DNA of 59,242 nucleotides. It comes from an uncultured Bacteroidales bacterium (GTDB taxonomy: Bacteria > Bacteroidota > Bacteroidia > Bacteroidales > Bacteroidaceae). Position 1 is the first letter of the stretch; the number at the start of each line of letters is the position of its first letter. The stretch spans positions 1-59,242 of the forward strand of contig CACXLY010000006.1 in the NCBI GenBank assembly GCA_902768605.1, given 5' to 3'. A program made the translations under genes and the position numbers. Below, in pieces: positions 1 to 9,128 of the stretch. The notes beneath the pieces were generated by a model. That model searched no databases and had not been told where the DNA came from. It saw only the letters and a list, made by a program, of their open reading frames with translations.

Positions 1-110
1 TGTCGCCCTTTCAGGGCTTACTATTGTCAGGCTATCCTGTCCCGGGGGTTCACACCCCCGTCTGTAGTCTTTCGCACCTTCGGTGCTTTTCCCCGGACAC
101 CAATAGTTTT
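1..110. repeat. Partial copy of a dispersed multi-hairpin repeat
   Basis: Three hairpins follow each other: GCCCTTTCAGGGC, a CGGGGGT/ACCCCCG stem, and GCACCTTCGGTGC. The same string, with a few changes, recurs in the same orientation at about 49206-49315 and 59155-59242. The window begins abruptly in the element, so the left part is missing. No transposase is nearby. Confidence 0.85.
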
Positions 111-113
111 TTT

Positions 114-146
114 ATTGCTGTCCGGTGCTTTTTACCGGACAGCAAT
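114..146. repeat. Perfect 13-bp inverted repeat
   Basis: ATTGCTGTCCGGT (114-126) and its exact reverse complement (134-146) flank a 7-nt loop. The TGTCCGG word also forms the ends of the neighbouring repeat modules near 355 and 480, so this is probably a piece of the same family. Confidence 0.8.
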
Positions 147-167
147 AATTGTATATAGTTGCCTAAA

Positions 168-305
168 TTATTGACATTACCTTCTTCATCGTCTTGTTTC
201 ATTTGTCTTTTTGCCAAAGATATACTGCATACTTGATTGCTGCATGGCGATGCAGCAATTGCTTTGTCGCCATGCAGCAATTGCTTTGTCGCGATGCAGC
301 AACGA
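168..305. repeat. REP-like module with TTGCTGCATGGCGATGCAGCAA palindromes
   Basis: An AT-rich segment (ATTGACATTACC and following) leads into two to three tandem copies of a palindrome whose arms are TTGCTGCAT and ATGCAGCAA around GGCG. Nearly the same 130 bp recurs in the same orientation at about 48860-48990. The palindrome alone recurs at 15810-15891 and 39531-39598. Short ORFs here are only repeat translations. Confidence 0.85.
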
Positions 306-354
306 ATTACCTAGTAGAAATCGGGCAACAACGCGAAAAAAAAAGGGCAATGAT

Positions 355-490
355 TCATTGCTGTCCGGGAAAAGCACCGAACCTTTGGTTCGAGACTTTT
401 GGTAAGCCTCCATGAGCTGCTATTCGTCAGAAAGACCGATGGGAAAGGGCCTAAAAGGAAGAGAGAGAAATTTTCCCCGGACAGCAATAT
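355..490. repeat. Inverted partial copy of the dispersed repeat at the window end
   Basis: Read on the minus strand, this stretch matches 58944 onward: GCTGTCCGGGGAA, a CTCTCTTCC tract, CATCGGTCTTTCTGACG, AGCAGCTCATGGAGGC, and then CCAAAAGTCTCG. It is therefore the same element in opposite orientation. Both outer ends carry the TGTCCGGG word. Confidence 0.8.
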
Positions 491-492
491 TT

Positions 493-539
493 GTTTTTCT
501 GTTTTTCCTCCCTTATATATAGAGGAAAAACAGAAAAAC
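493..539. repeat. Perfect 18-bp inverted repeat
   Basis: GTTTTTCTGTTTTTCCTC (493-510) is exactly complementary to 522-539, with an 11-nt AT loop. It could act as a weak terminator or be a repeat relic; no gene precedes it. Nothing else coding is seen between 1 and 1078. Confidence 0.75.
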
Positions 540-652
540 GAGAACGCATCTGTGCTTTCCAGGCAGACATCCCGCATCAGGTCGGCATCTTACCCGTTGT
601 AAGAATTCATTTTACGTGTAGGAAGATTGCCATTTATCCGGGGGGAGAAATC

Positions 653-740
653 AAGCGCCCGGCATCACGTTGCCAAGCGCCCAGCATCACGTTGCCAAGC
701 GCCCAGCATCACGTTGCCAAGCATCCGGCATCACGTTGCC
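653..740. repeat. Tandem array, four 22-bp units (ATCACGTTGCC core)
   Basis: Four consecutive 22-bp units of the form AAGCGCCCAGCATCACGTTG plus CC; the ACGTTG words start at 667, 689, 711 and 733. Period and core relate it to the arrays near 10651, 23494, 30392, 55381 and 58757. Confidence 0.85.
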
Positions 741-923
741 AACCTGCTTTCCTCAAGTGCTTGAATAGCGTTTCGCGTGAGGAAAGCTTGTTTAGGTTTT
801 ATCGCAAATGAAGTTTTGATATATCGTATAATCTGCTTTATGGCATATGGTATTGTCACAATATATTAGCAAATATACTAATTCTTTTTCTATTAAAATA
901 GTGGCAAGTGTCATAAAATGTTG

Positions 924-1006
924 TACCTTTGCCGCCGAACTTGGTCGCGTATGCACGCAAATCTAATACCTATACGCTGCCAAGGCAACCAGCACGCATG
1001 GCCAAG
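924..1006 (+). promoter_or_regulatory. Promoter and structured 5' leader of the 1079 gene
   Basis: A Bacteroidetes -7 motif TACCTTTG lies at 924-931, which gives a leader of about 140 nt. Within it CTTGG (940-944) and GCGTAT (947-952) can pair with CCAAG (980-984) and ATACGC (972-977). The same left strand can instead pair with ACGC (994-997) and CCAAG (1002-1006). The two folds exclude each other. No known riboswitch class was recognised and no terminator follows. Confidence 0.5.
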
Positions 1007-1078
1007 TCTCCCCACGTGCAAAACGATGTCTAATATCATTAACAAATAATATTTTATTAACCAAACAACAATCAAATC

Positions 1079-3958
1079 ATGAAGAAAAAACTATCATTAT
1101 TATTCCTCGCCCTCGTTGCGACAATCGGGGCCTGGGCAACTGTCACAATGCCGACATTGACGACAGATGCAAGTAATCCAACCTATTACACGATTAAGAA
1201 CTACAGGTCTGAAAAGTACGCTTGCTACATGGGCTCTTCTTCGCAGCTGGGTCAGCAGAGCAACGTTAACTACAAGGCTCTTTGGTATTTCATGGCGAAT
1301 GGCGAAGGCGTAAGCATTGTTAACGCAGCCAATCCTTCTGTGAAATTGGCTTCGACAAGCAGTTTCACAGAAACTGGGGCGGTGTGGTATCTGGTGGAGA
1401 ATCCTCACTACGCAGGCTATTTCTGTGTGAGCTTGACCAGTGGTGCAACAGTCAATTGTTGGGATGACCAGGCGAGTCATACGGGCATTGGTTATTGGCA
1501 GCCTTCTGCTAGCGACTATGAAGGTACATCTTGGATTATTGCCGCCACAGAGTACACATACTCAAGTGTACAGGAACAGATTCCTGCACCCATGACTCCT
1601 TCCATTGACCCGGAAGCTTATCTCACCGTAGGCCAAAAGGTGGAGAGCATTGAGGCTTGTACAACCGCCGACGACAACAGCAAGTGGTACATCGTGACAC
1701 AGAATCGTGGCGGCGAGACGCCTATGTATAATGCAGATGGTGAGGTAAAGCGTGCCGCCACTACTGTTACTACAGCTTCCCTCAGTGGTACTCTTGCTAT
1801 CAACAATGCAGCTTACCTTGTCCGCTTCATTAACGTAGGCGAAGGTCTGTACAATATTCAGTTTGCAGACGGTACATGGATTGAATACCCACGCAGTGAC
1901 AATCCAAACAATAATATAGTTTTAAAATCAACCGACACAAGGATTTTAGCGGGCGCATATGCTTTCTACAACTGCAACAATGGCAGCGGCAGTTATTTTG
2001 GTTGGAACCTAAGTGTTAAAGGCGGTAAGATTATTGACAACAACGGTGCCGGCAATACGCTTTCTTACTGGGGTGGCGGAACAGTCAGCGGCACTAGCGG
2101 TAACAATGTCTGGACTGTCTATGAGACAACCATAGTGGTCCCTACCTCTACTATAGAGGTGACCTACGCTCAGTATGTCAATGGTGTAGCAACTGGTCTC
2201 ACCCAAACAGAAACGGTTCCGCCCAACAGCGAAATCAATGTTCCAAGTAACTTCTATAGCGGTTACAGTTCTCTTGCTTATAACTTCTCGACAGAAGGAA
2301 CAATCGGAGATGAGAACGTAACAATCAAGGTTAATATTGACAAGAAGGATGGCGTGGTGTTGGCTCTTAGTGAACTGAGCAATGCCAAGGCATATACGCT
2401 AAATACTGTTCGTGGCTCTCTTGGCACGGATGGCACACAGATGGTGTCAACCTTTGGAACTTCTTATTCTGCCAGCAACTTTGCAATCATCAGCTACGAG
2501 GATAACTATTATCTTTATAGCATAGCAGACAGCAAATGGGTAGGTAACCCAACGAGCATCAGTGGAGTTGCCAATCAACCTATTCTCACCGATGATCTGA
2601 GCAATGTGTCCGCACTTGTGTTTAATGCTACAGATGTAAGTCCGCTCTTCTTTATTGGATATGGTAGCAATGGTATGAATGTTAGCAATTATACTACGGG
2701 TATCGTAGTAAATGGTTGGACAACTCTTGATGAAGGCAACCAGTACTGCATTATCGAGGTCGCTGACTTCGATGCAACCAATGCACTTGCTGCACTTGAG
2801 GATTACTTCAAAGGTACTACCGCTTTCGCAAATGCTATTGCACGACTTGAGACCTATACTTATGGTATGAGCCTAAATCAATACAGGTTAATAGTAGAAG
2901 AAAATGATTATACATCTCAGGCTGAAACTATAATTAGCGGTTTAAAGACACAAGGTTTTTCTGCCGAGAACCTTACTTATGCCCAAATGTTGTTGGATGG
3001 AACTATCCTGAATATGCCCTCTGCTGGTTTCTATCGCATTAAGGGTAAGACTAGCGGCAAGTATCTTGCATCGGGCTCAGCAAGCAATAATAAGTATAAT
3101 ATGAGTGATGCCACTGATGCATCTACTATCTTCTACTTTGGCGATGGTAAGCTGTCTAATTTTGGCTCTGGAATGTGTAATGGCATGACAACAAGCTCTT
3201 GGGCATGGGTAACTGGAAACGAAGCGTCAACTGTTGAGTTCCAGGATGGTTTGACAAATGGTGGCTATGCAATCAAGTCAACTAATGCGCACTTCTATGA
3301 TAATGGTGATAATACCTCAAGTGCCGACCGAGGTGGCAATTTGGCTATCAATTCAAGCACCAATCCTCGCTATACTAGTTGGTATCTTGAGAAAGTGTCT
3401 GAGCTCCCCATCACCCTCAATGGTCCTGTTGAAGGCAGCTACTATGCTACTTTCTGCGTTCCATTCAATGTAGTAACGCTTGACGGTGCTACAGCTTACA
3501 CGCTCAGCAAGGGCGAAACCGAATTGACGATGACGGAGGTTAGTGGCCCTGTTGTTGCTGGCACTCCTGTCCTGCTTGTTGGCACAAGCGAGACTGCAAC
3601 CGCAACGATTGGCAGTAACTATAGTAACGCACCTGTATCAGGCACAGCTCTCACAGGAAACTACTTCGCTATTCCATTCGATGGTGCAACCAACTACGTC
3701 CTTGGTACGGATGGCACGAAGGTGGGCTTCTTCCACTGGGATGGCACAACGCTGAAGGCTAACCGTGCATATATTGCTGGTGAAGCAGCTGGCGGTGCCA
3801 AGGGCTTCTATCTGGATGATAGCTTCGCAACAGCCATTCAGAAGCTGACGGATGCAGCTGACGGCAACGCCATCTATTATGACCTCAGCGGTCGCCGCGT
3901 AGCAGAGCCTAAGCAGGGTCTCTATATCGTGAACGGCAAGAAGGTTGTCGTGAAGTGA
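1079..3958 (+). CDS. Large secreted protein with C-terminal sorting-like module
   Basis: 959 residues. A clear signal peptide (MKKKLSLLFLALVATIGAWA) is followed by serine/threonine/asparagine-rich sequence of probable beta structure. Two similar segments, YYTIKNYRSEKY near residue 36 and FYRIKGKTSGKYLASG near 645, suggest repeated lectin-like or carbohydrate-contact modules, but no named domain could be assigned. A YYATFCVPFN segment near 785 resembles the last beta domain of many Prevotella surface proteins. The C-terminus (YDLSGRRVAEPKQGLYIVNG, then KKVVVK) looks like a type IX-type sorting tail; this is inference, since no secretion genes are present. A small gene follows after 42 bp. Function unknown; probably outer-membrane-associated or extracellular. 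Base composition is more AT-rich than the mannoside genes downstream. Confidence 0.85.
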   Translation: MKKKLSLLFLALVATIGAWATVTMPTLTTDASNPTYYTIKNYRSEKYACYMGSSSQLGQQSNVNYKALWYFMANGEGVSIVNAANPSVKLASTSSFTETGAVWYLVENPHYAGYFCVSLTSGATVNCWDDQASHTGIGYWQPSASDYEGTSWIIAATEYTYSSVQEQIPAPMTPSIDPEAYLTVGQKVESIEACTTADDNSKWYIVTQNRGGETPMYNADGEVKRAATTVTTASLSGTLAINNAAYLVRFINVGEGLYNIQFADGTWIEYPRSDNPNNNIVLKSTDTRILAGAYAFYNCNNGSGSYFGWNLSVKGGKIIDNNGAGNTLSYWGGGTVSGTSGNNVWTVYETTIVVPTSTIEVTYAQYVNGVATGLTQTETVPPNSEINVPSNFYSGYSSLAYNFSTEGTIGDENVTIKVNIDKKDGVVLALSELSNAKAYTLNTVRGSLGTDGTQMVSTFGTSYSASNFAIISYEDNYYLYSIADSKWVGNPTSISGVANQPILTDDLSNVSALVFNATDVSPLFFIGYGSNGMNVSNYTTGIVVNGWTTLDEGNQYCIIEVADFDATNALAALEDYFKGTTAFANAIARLETYTYGMSLNQYRLIVEENDYTSQAETIISGLKTQGFSAENLTYAQMLLDGTILNMPSAGFYRIKGKTSGKYLASGSASNNKYNMSDATDASTIFYFGDGKLSNFGSGMCNGMTTSSWAWVTGNEASTVEFQDGLTNGGYAIKSTNAHFYDNGDNTSSADRGGNLAINSSTNPRYTSWYLEKVSELPITLNGPVEGSYYATFCVPFNVVTLDGATAYTLSKGETELTMTEVSGPVVAGTPVLLVGTSETATATIGSNYSNAPVSGTALTGNYFAIPFDGATNYVLGTDGTKVGFFHWDGTTLKANRAYIAGEAAGGAKGFYLDDSFATAIQKLTDAADGNAIYYDLSGRRVAEPKQGLYIVNGKKVVVK

Positions 3959-4000
3959 GAAAGTGAACGATAGTAATTAACGCTTAATTCATCTAAAGAA

Positions 4001-4174
4001 ATGAAGAAAACATATCTATGCCCTGAGGCTCTCGTCATAAAGATACAAATTAATGAAAGTCTTCTCATTAACATGTCAGAAACTACGGTTGAAGGCGGTA
4101 ATGGCGGTTGGGTCAAGGAAGAAGAAGACTACAATCCTATCTCCGATAAGAAGATTTGGAACGACGAATGGTAG
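4001..4174 (+). CDS. Small protein, 57 aa, ends KKIWNDEW
   Basis: This ORF was translated by hand. It starts ATGAAGAAAACATATC and runs 57 codons to TAG: N-terminus MKKTYLCPEALVIKIQI, middle LLINMS then an acidic glycine-rich stretch, C-terminus SDKKIWNDEW. There is no signal peptide or membrane segment. A second protein of the same design (54 aa, C-terminus HSIWDDEW) lies directly downstream of the secreted protein at 27233-29437. The shared pattern is MKxTYxxP, an IxI stretch, an LI(x)nS word and the final IW(N/D)DEW. Short proteins of this kind are, from memory, common hypothetical proteins in Prevotella; role unknown. Probably co-transcribed with the 1079 gene and ended by the terminator at 4216. 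Confidence 0.75.
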   Translation: MKKTYLCPEALVIKIQINESLLINMSETTVEGGNGGWVKEEEDYNPISDKKIWNDEW

Positions 4175-4215
4175 AGTGGTAAAGTGCTTTTCATAGCATT
4201 AGTTTTTATGGTTGA

Positions 4216-4248
4216 GGAGATGTCGCCTGTGCGGCATCTCCTTTTTTT
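4216..4248 (+). terminator. Rho-independent terminator
   Basis: Stem GGAGATG (4216-4222) / CATCTCC (4235-4241), with an inner CGC/GCG pairing, is followed by seven T. It closes the 1079-4174 unit. Confidence 0.9.
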
Positions 4249-4355
4249 ATGCTACTTGCGGCATTGAGTGTTCTTTCACGAGGCGTTTTATATGCATTTA
4301 GATAGAGAAAACAGAAAAAACACATCAGATTGTACATTTTTTAACTGCAAAACGC

Positions 4356-4385
4356 TTGTTTGTACGTTTATTTTTGCTAACTTTG
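4356..4385 (+). promoter_or_regulatory. Promoter of the mannoside locus
   Basis: A TTG -33-like word at 4356-4358 and a -7 motif TAACTTTG at 4378-4385 are separated by 19 nt, close to the Bacteroidetes consensus. The leader runs about 90 nt through the AT-rich repeat to the ATG at 4485. Confidence 0.65.
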
Positions 4386-4403
4386 TGCGCACAAAATAAT
4401 AAT

Positions 4404-4465
4404 CAATTCATAATTCATAATTCTTAATTCATAATTCATAATTGGGAATTCATAATCCATCATAA
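4404..4465. repeat. AT-rich AATTCAT tandem repeat
   Basis: Seven-bp units AATTCAT/AATTCTT are repeated through the untranslated leader of the next gene. The same family occurs at 11961-12060, 13460-13490, 34518-34648, 45437-45506 and around 55900-55990. Confidence 0.85.
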
Positions 4466-4484
4466 TATTAAATAGCTTTTTTTT

Positions 4485-5909
4485 ATGTCAACAAGAAGAG
4501 ATTTCCTGAAGGGTATGGGTCTGGCTACTGCCGGCCTTACCTTGGCTCCGGGCGAGATGTTGGCTGCCAAGAAGACTGCGCAGCCTGCAGCACCGAAGAG
4601 CGACAAAGTGAGGATTGCCTACATCGGTATCGGCAACCGCGGTCAGCAGAACATTGATGAGTTCGCCAAGACGAACATGGTGGATGTCGTAGCGCTTTGC
4701 GACGTCGACCTGAAGGGCAAGCAGTGCGAGAAGGTGCTGAAGATGTACCCCAATGCAAAGCGTTTCACCGATTTCCGCAAGCTCTTTGACGAGTACAGCG
4801 ACAAGTTCGACGCTGTTGCCGTCAGCGTGCCTGACCACACGCACTTCTTCGTCTGCATGGCTGCCATGAAGCACGGCAAGCACGTGTATTGCGAGAAGCC
4901 CCTCATCCGCACCTTCCAGGAGGGCGAAATCCTCATCGAGATGGCCAACCGTCATCCCGAGCTCGCCACGCAGGTGGGCAATCAGGGCCACTCCGAGGGC
5001 AACTATTTCCAGTTCAAGGCTTGGCAGGAAGCTGGCATCATCAAGGACGTGACGAAGGTTGTGGCTCACATGAACAACGACCGCCGCTGGCACAAGTACG
5101 ACTGGAACATGACGAAGATGCCCGAAGGCGATCCCATCCCCGACGGCATGGACTACGACACGTGGCACGGCGGCATCCGCTACCACAACTTCAGCAAGCT
5201 CTACCATCAGGGCGACTGGCGCAGCTGGTACGACTTCGGTATGGGTGCTCTCGGCGACTGGGGTGCTCACCTGCTCGACACGGTGCACGAGTTCCTCAAC
5301 CTCGGACTGCCCTACGAGATCAACATGAAGTATGCGAAGAACCACAACGAGTTCTTCTATCCCTTCTCGAGCACCATCGAGTTCCGCTTCGGCGCTCGCG
5401 GCAACATGCCTCCCTGCGACGTCATTTGGTACGACGGCACCGACAACCTGCCGCCACTGCCCGAGGGCTACGGCGAGAGCAAACTGGCCGACGGCATCCC
5501 CGCAAGCGGTCAGGGCGAGTACACGCAGCAGAAGATTAACCCGGGCAAGATCATCTACGGGCGCGACCTCACCTTCAAGGGCGCAAGCCATGGCAGCACG
5601 CTCGAAATCATTCCGAAGGAGAAGGCAGAGGCCATGAAGGACAAGCTGCCGCAGGTGCCCAAGAGCCCGAGCAACCACTACGTCAACTTCCTGCGCGCCT
5701 GCCAGGGCACAGAGAAGACGCGCTCGCCGTTCCAGATAGCCGGCGTGCTGTGCCAGGTGTTCTGCCTCGGCGTCATCGCCCAGCGCCTCAACACGCAGCT
5801 CTTCTTCGACCCGAGGACAAAGAAGTTCACCAACAACGAGTTCGCAAACGCCATGCTCAGCGGCATGCCCCCACGCCGCGGCTGGGAAGAGTTCTATAAG
5901 ATTGACTAA
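4485..5909 (+). CDS. Tat-exported Gfo/Idh/MocA family oxidoreductase
   Basis: 474 residues. The N-terminus STRRDFLKGMG is a classical twin-arginine signal, which implies folding with cofactor in the cytoplasm and export to the periplasm. Residues about 44-180 form the NAD(P)-binding fold (VRIAYIGIGNRGQQN), with the family word YCEKPL near residue 137. The remainder matches the usual C-terminal substrate domain. It is the first gene of a four-gene locus with a DUF1080-family protein, GH92 and GH76. Members of this family paired with 3-keto-disaccharide hydrolases oxidise the C3 hydroxyl of a glycoside to a ketone, so a role as glycoside 3-dehydrogenase is a reasonable inference. GH109-type glycosidase activity is an alternative for Tat-exported members of the fold. 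Confidence 0.88.
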   Translation: MSTRRDFLKGMGLATAGLTLAPGEMLAAKKTAQPAAPKSDKVRIAYIGIGNRGQQNIDEFAKTNMVDVVALCDVDLKGKQCEKVLKMYPNAKRFTDFRKLFDEYSDKFDAVAVSVPDHTHFFVCMAAMKHGKHVYCEKPLIRTFQEGEILIEMANRHPELATQVGNQGHSEGNYFQFKAWQEAGIIKDVTKVVAHMNNDRRWHKYDWNMTKMPEGDPIPDGMDYDTWHGGIRYHNFSKLYHQGDWRSWYDFGMGALGDWGAHLLDTVHEFLNLGLPYEINMKYAKNHNEFFYPFSSTIEFRFGARGNMPPCDVIWYDGTDNLPPLPEGYGESKLADGIPASGQGEYTQQKINPGKIIYGRDLTFKGASHGSTLEIIPKEKAEAMKDKLPQVPKSPSNHYVNFLRACQGTEKTRSPFQIAGVLCQVFCLGVIAQRLNTQLFFDPRTKKFTNNEFANAMLSGMPPRRGWEEFYKID

Positions 5910-5912
5910 AAA

Positions 5913-5966
5913 CTAGGAAAGCCTAGGAAGACCTAGGAATGCCTAGGACACCCTAGGAAATCCTAT
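5913..5966. repeat. CCTAGGA spacer array (10-bp units)
   Basis: Five units of roughly CTAGGAAxxC fill the spacer to the next gene. Similar units return in the following spacer (6755-6800). Confidence 0.8.
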
Positions 5967-5982
5967 AAATAAAATAAAAGCA

Positions 5983-6744
5983 ATGAAAAAGATTATATTA
6001 GCTATGGCGATGCTGACCATTCTGCCTGCATCTGCAAAAGATAAGAAGACTGTGGCTCAGCAGCCTGCTCCTGCTCCCACGACGGATAACGTGCTCACTG
6101 AGCAGGAGCAGCGCGAGGGCTGGAAACTCCTCTGGGACGGCAAGACGACGAACGGCTGGCGCGGTGCCAAGCTGCAGACTTTCCCCGAGAAGGGCTGGCG
6201 CATCGAGGACGGCGTGCTCAAGGTTGAGGCTGCCAATGGTGCCGAGAGCGGCAATGGCGGCGACATCGTGACCGACAAGACGTACCACAACTTCATCCTG
6301 AAGGTGGACTTCAAGATAACCGAGGGCGCCAACAGCGGCATCAAGTACTTCGTCGATCCCGACATGAATCAGGGCGAAGGCAGTGCCATCGGCTGCGAGT
6401 TCCAGATACTCGACGACCTGCGCCACCCCGATGCCAAGCTCGGCGTGAAGGGCAACCGCAAGCTCGCCTCGCTCTACGACCTCATCCCTGCTCCCGAACA
6501 GAAACCCTTCGACATCACGGCATGGAACACGGCCATGGTCATCGTGAAGGGCAGCCACGTGGAGCACTGGCTCAACGGCGTGAAGATGCTGGAGTACGAG
6601 CGTAACAATCAGGAATGGAACGCCCTGGTGGCCTACAGCAAGTACAAGAACTGGCCCGACTTCGGCAATCGCGACGGACGCATCCTGCTGCAGGACCACG
6701 GCAACGAGGTTTGGTTTAAGAACGTAAAGATTAAGGAACTGTAA
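5983..6744 (+). CDS. 3-keto-disaccharide hydrolase (DUF1080) family protein
   Basis: 253 residues with a signal peptide ([18 protein letters not shown]). From about residue 40 it is a single PF06439-type concanavalin-like domain: [16 protein letters not shown], then [25 protein letters not shown] and [12 protein letters not shown] at the end, all typical family words. Families of this type hydrolyse or eliminate across 3-keto-glycosides produced by Gfo/Idh/MocA dehydrogenases, and such an oxidoreductase is encoded immediately upstream. The pair therefore looks like a non-classical glycoside cleavage module acting in the periplasm. Catalytic residues of this fold are not well enough known to me to point out. 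Confidence 0.88.
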   Translation: MKKIILAMAMLTILPASAKDKKTVAQQPAPAPTTDNVLTEQEQREGWKLLWDGKTTNGWRGAKLQTFPEKGWRIEDGVLKVEAANGAESGNGGDIVTDKTYHNFILKVDFKITEGANSGIKYFVDPDMNQGEGSAIGCEFQILDDLRHPDAKLGVKGNRKLASLYDLIPAPEQKPFDITAWNTAMVIVKGSHVEHWLNGVKMLEYERNNQEWNALVAYSKYKNWPDFGNRDGRILLQDHGNEVWFKNVKIKEL

Positions 6745-6754
6745 CACTATGTTT

Positions 6755-6800
6755 TCCTAAGAAGTCCTGGGTATTCCCAGGAAAGCCTAGGACATCCTAA
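6755..6800. repeat. Spacer array of TCCTAGGA-like units
   Basis: TTCCTAAGA, CCTGGG, CCCAGGA and CCTAGGA words fill the 69-bp spacer between the DUF1080-family gene and GH92. Confidence 0.7.
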
Positions 6801-6813
6801 AAAGCAAAACACA

Positions 6814-9111
6814 ATGAAGAAACTCTTTCTGGCAGCCATTGCCACATTCCTTTGCGTAAGCACTTACGCCATAGACGACCCCGTGCAGTACGTCAACCCG
6901 CTCGTCGGCTCACACTCCACGGGCGGCCTCTCCACCGGCAACACCTATCCCGCCATCGCTGTGCCCTGGGGCATGAACTTCTGGACGCCGCAGACCGGCA
7001 AGATGGGCAACGGATGGTGCTATACTTATGACGCCGAGAAGATACGCGGTTTCAAGCAGACGCACCAGCCCAGTCCCTGGATGAACGACTACGCCATGTT
7101 CAACATCATGCCCGAGAGCGGCAACGCCCCCATTTACGATGAGGACCGCCGCGCCAGCTGGTTCAGCCACAAAGCCGAGGTGAGCAAACCACATTACTAT
7201 AAGGTATATCTTGCCGACTACGACATTACGACGGAGATAGCTCCCACCAATCGCGCAGCCATCTTCCGCTTCACGTATCCCGAGGGTAAGAACTTCGTCA
7301 TCATCGACGCCTTTGATCGCGGCTCCTACGTCAAGGTCATCCCCGGCGAGAACAAGGTGGTGGGCTACACGACGCGCAACAGCGGCGGCGTGCCCCACAA
7401 CTTCAAGAACTACTTCGTCCTGCAGTTCGACCGTCCCTTCACTTACACATCGACGGCCGACGAAGGCAAGGAGAGCCAGAACCTCGAGATGCAGAGCAAG
7501 CACGCGGCTGCCGCTGTAGGCTTCCAGACGAAGCGTGGCGAGCAGGTCAACGTGCGCGTCGCCAGCTCCTTCATCAGCATCGAGCAGGCCGAGCAAAACC
7601 TCAAGGAGCTTGGCAGCAAGAGTCTGGAGGAAGTTTCCGAGGCAGCGCGTCAGGAGTGGAATAAGGTGCTGAGCGTCATCGACGTAGAAGACCACAGCGA
7701 CGTCGACCGTCTGCGCACCTTCTACAGTTGCCTGTATCGCAGCACGCTCTTCCCCCGCAGCTTCTTCGAGATTAATGCGAGCGGTCAGGTCGTGCACTAC
7801 AGCCCCTACAACGGCGAGGTGCTGCCCGGTTACCTCTTTGCCGACACCGGCTTCTGGGACACCTTCCGCGCCCTCTTCCCCCTGGTCAACCTGATGTATC
7901 CCGGCATGAGCCAGAAGATGCAGGAGGGCTGGGCGAACGCTTACAAAGAGAGCGGCTTCCTGCCCGAATGGAGTGCGCCCGGCCACCGTGCCTGCATGGT
8001 GGGCAACAACTCGGCGAGCGTAGTGGCCGACGCCTACCTTAAGGGCATCCGCGGCTACGACATCGACGCCCTGTGGGAGGCCGTGAAGCACGGCGCCAAT
8101 GCCGACCTGCCCCACACGACGAGCGGTCGCAAGCAGTGGCAGACGTACAACAAGCTGGGCTACGTTCCCTATGACAGCATCAACGAGAGCGCAGCCCGCA
8201 CCCTCGAGTACGCTTTCGACGACTGGAGCATCTACAAGCTGGGCCAGGCGCTCGGCAAACCCGAGAAGGAGATTCAGGTCTATGCAGAGCGTGCCATGAA
8301 CTACAAGAACCTCTTCGACAAGAGTCACAACCTGATGCGCGGCAAGTTGGCCAACGGCGAGTGGGCGCCCAACTTCAACCCCTTCAAGTGGGGCGACGCC
8401 TTCACCGAGGGCAACAGCTGGCACTACTCATGGAGCGTCTTCCACGACCCTCAGGGACTCATCGACCTCATGGGCGGCAAGGACGTCTTCAACCAAATGC
8501 TCGACAGCGTCTTCATCCTGCCTCCCATCTTCGACGACAGCTACTATGGCGGCGTCATCCACGAGATACGCGAGATGCAGATCATGAATATGGGCAACTA
8601 CGCCCACGGCAACCAGCCCATCCAGCATATGATATATATGTACGCGTATAGCGGTGAGCCCTGGAAGAGCCAGTACTGGCTTCGCGAGACGATGAACCGC
8701 ATGTACAACGCCCACGCTGATGGCTATTGCGGCGACGAGGACAACGGCCAGACGTCCGCTTGGTACATCTTCACGGCGATGGGCTTCTACCCCGTCTGCC
8801 CCGGCAGCGGCGAGTACGTGCTCGGTGCGCCTTACTTCAATAAGATGACGCTTCACCTGGAGAACGGCAAGGACATCGTCATCACCGCGCCACAGCAAAG
8901 CGACGCGAACCGCTACGTCGGCTCTCTCCGGGTCAACGGCGCGGAGTACGGCAAGAACTACGTGACGCACACCGACCTCATTGCAGGCATGAAGATGGAC
9001 TACACCATGCAGTCGCAGCCCAACCGGCAGCGCGGCACGTCGGCCGATGCCGCTCCCTATTCCTTCAGCAAGGAGTACAAGCCAGCCGGCAAGTCAAAGA
9101 AAAAGAAGTAA
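6814..9111 (+). CDS. GH92 exo-alpha-mannosidase, probably alpha-1,2
   Basis: 765 residues with a signal peptide (MKKLFLAAIATFLCVSTYA). It opens with the family word DDPVQYVNPLVGSHS and is full length. Residue spacing fits the mannosidase BT3990 as I remember it: general acid E532 in TEGNSWHYSW, the two candidate base aspartates D641 and D643 in YCGDEDNGQTSAW, and H583-E584 in VIHEIREM, the pair associated with alpha-1,2 specificity. The enzymes are calcium-dependent inverting mannosidases. Together with GH76 downstream this suggests trimming of alpha-mannan or high-mannose glycans in the periplasm. The lysine-rich C-terminus (GKSKKKK) has no sorting tail. Confidence 0.93.
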   Translation: MKKLFLAAIATFLCVSTYAIDDPVQYVNPLVGSHSTGGLSTGNTYPAIAVPWGMNFWTPQTGKMGNGWCYTYDAEKIRGFKQTHQPSPWMNDYAMFNIMPESGNAPIYDEDRRASWFSHKAEVSKPHYYKVYLADYDITTEIAPTNRAAIFRFTYPEGKNFVIIDAFDRGSYVKVIPGENKVVGYTTRNSGGVPHNFKNYFVLQFDRPFTYTSTADEGKESQNLEMQSKHAAAAVGFQTKRGEQVNVRVASSFISIEQAEQNLKELGSKSLEEVSEAARQEWNKVLSVIDVEDHSDVDRLRTFYSCLYRSTLFPRSFFEINASGQVVHYSPYNGEVLPGYLFADTGFWDTFRALFPLVNLMYPGMSQKMQEGWANAYKESGFLPEWSAPGHRACMVGNNSASVVADAYLKGIRGYDIDALWEAVKHGANADLPHTTSGRKQWQTYNKLGYVPYDSINESAARTLEYAFDDWSIYKLGQALGKPEKEIQVYAERAMNYKNLFDKSHNLMRGKLANGEWAPNFNPFKWGDAFTEGNSWHYSWSVFHDPQGLIDLMGGKDVFNQMLDSVFILPPIFDDSYYGGVIHEIREMQIMNMGNYAHGNQPIQHMIYMYAYSGEPWKSQYWLRETMNRMYNAHADGYCGDEDNGQTSAWYIFTAMGFYPVCPGSGEYVLGAPYFNKMTLHLENGKDIVITAPQQSDANRYVGSLRVNGAEYGKNYVTHTDLIAGMKMDYTMQSQPNRQRGTSADAAPYSFSKEYKPAGKSKKKK

Positions 9112-9128
9112 CACCCTATAAGGACTTT

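Noticed and set aside
50..413. Short ORFs with words such as HGDKAIAASPCSN
   Set aside because: They translate the TTGCTGCATGGCGATGCAGC repeat; the same words appear at 15825, 39553 and 48920 in other contexts.
4488..5678. 396-codon minus-strand ORF opposite the oxidoreductase
   Set aside because: A shadow of the plus-strand gene with its strong NAD-binding and Tat signatures; the composition is leucine/valine-rich noise.
8590..8640. GNQP in GH92, where GNEP is common, as a lost catalytic acid
   Set aside because: Counting from the DED motif shows that the general acid is E532 in TEGNSW, which is conserved; the GNQP change is elsewhere.
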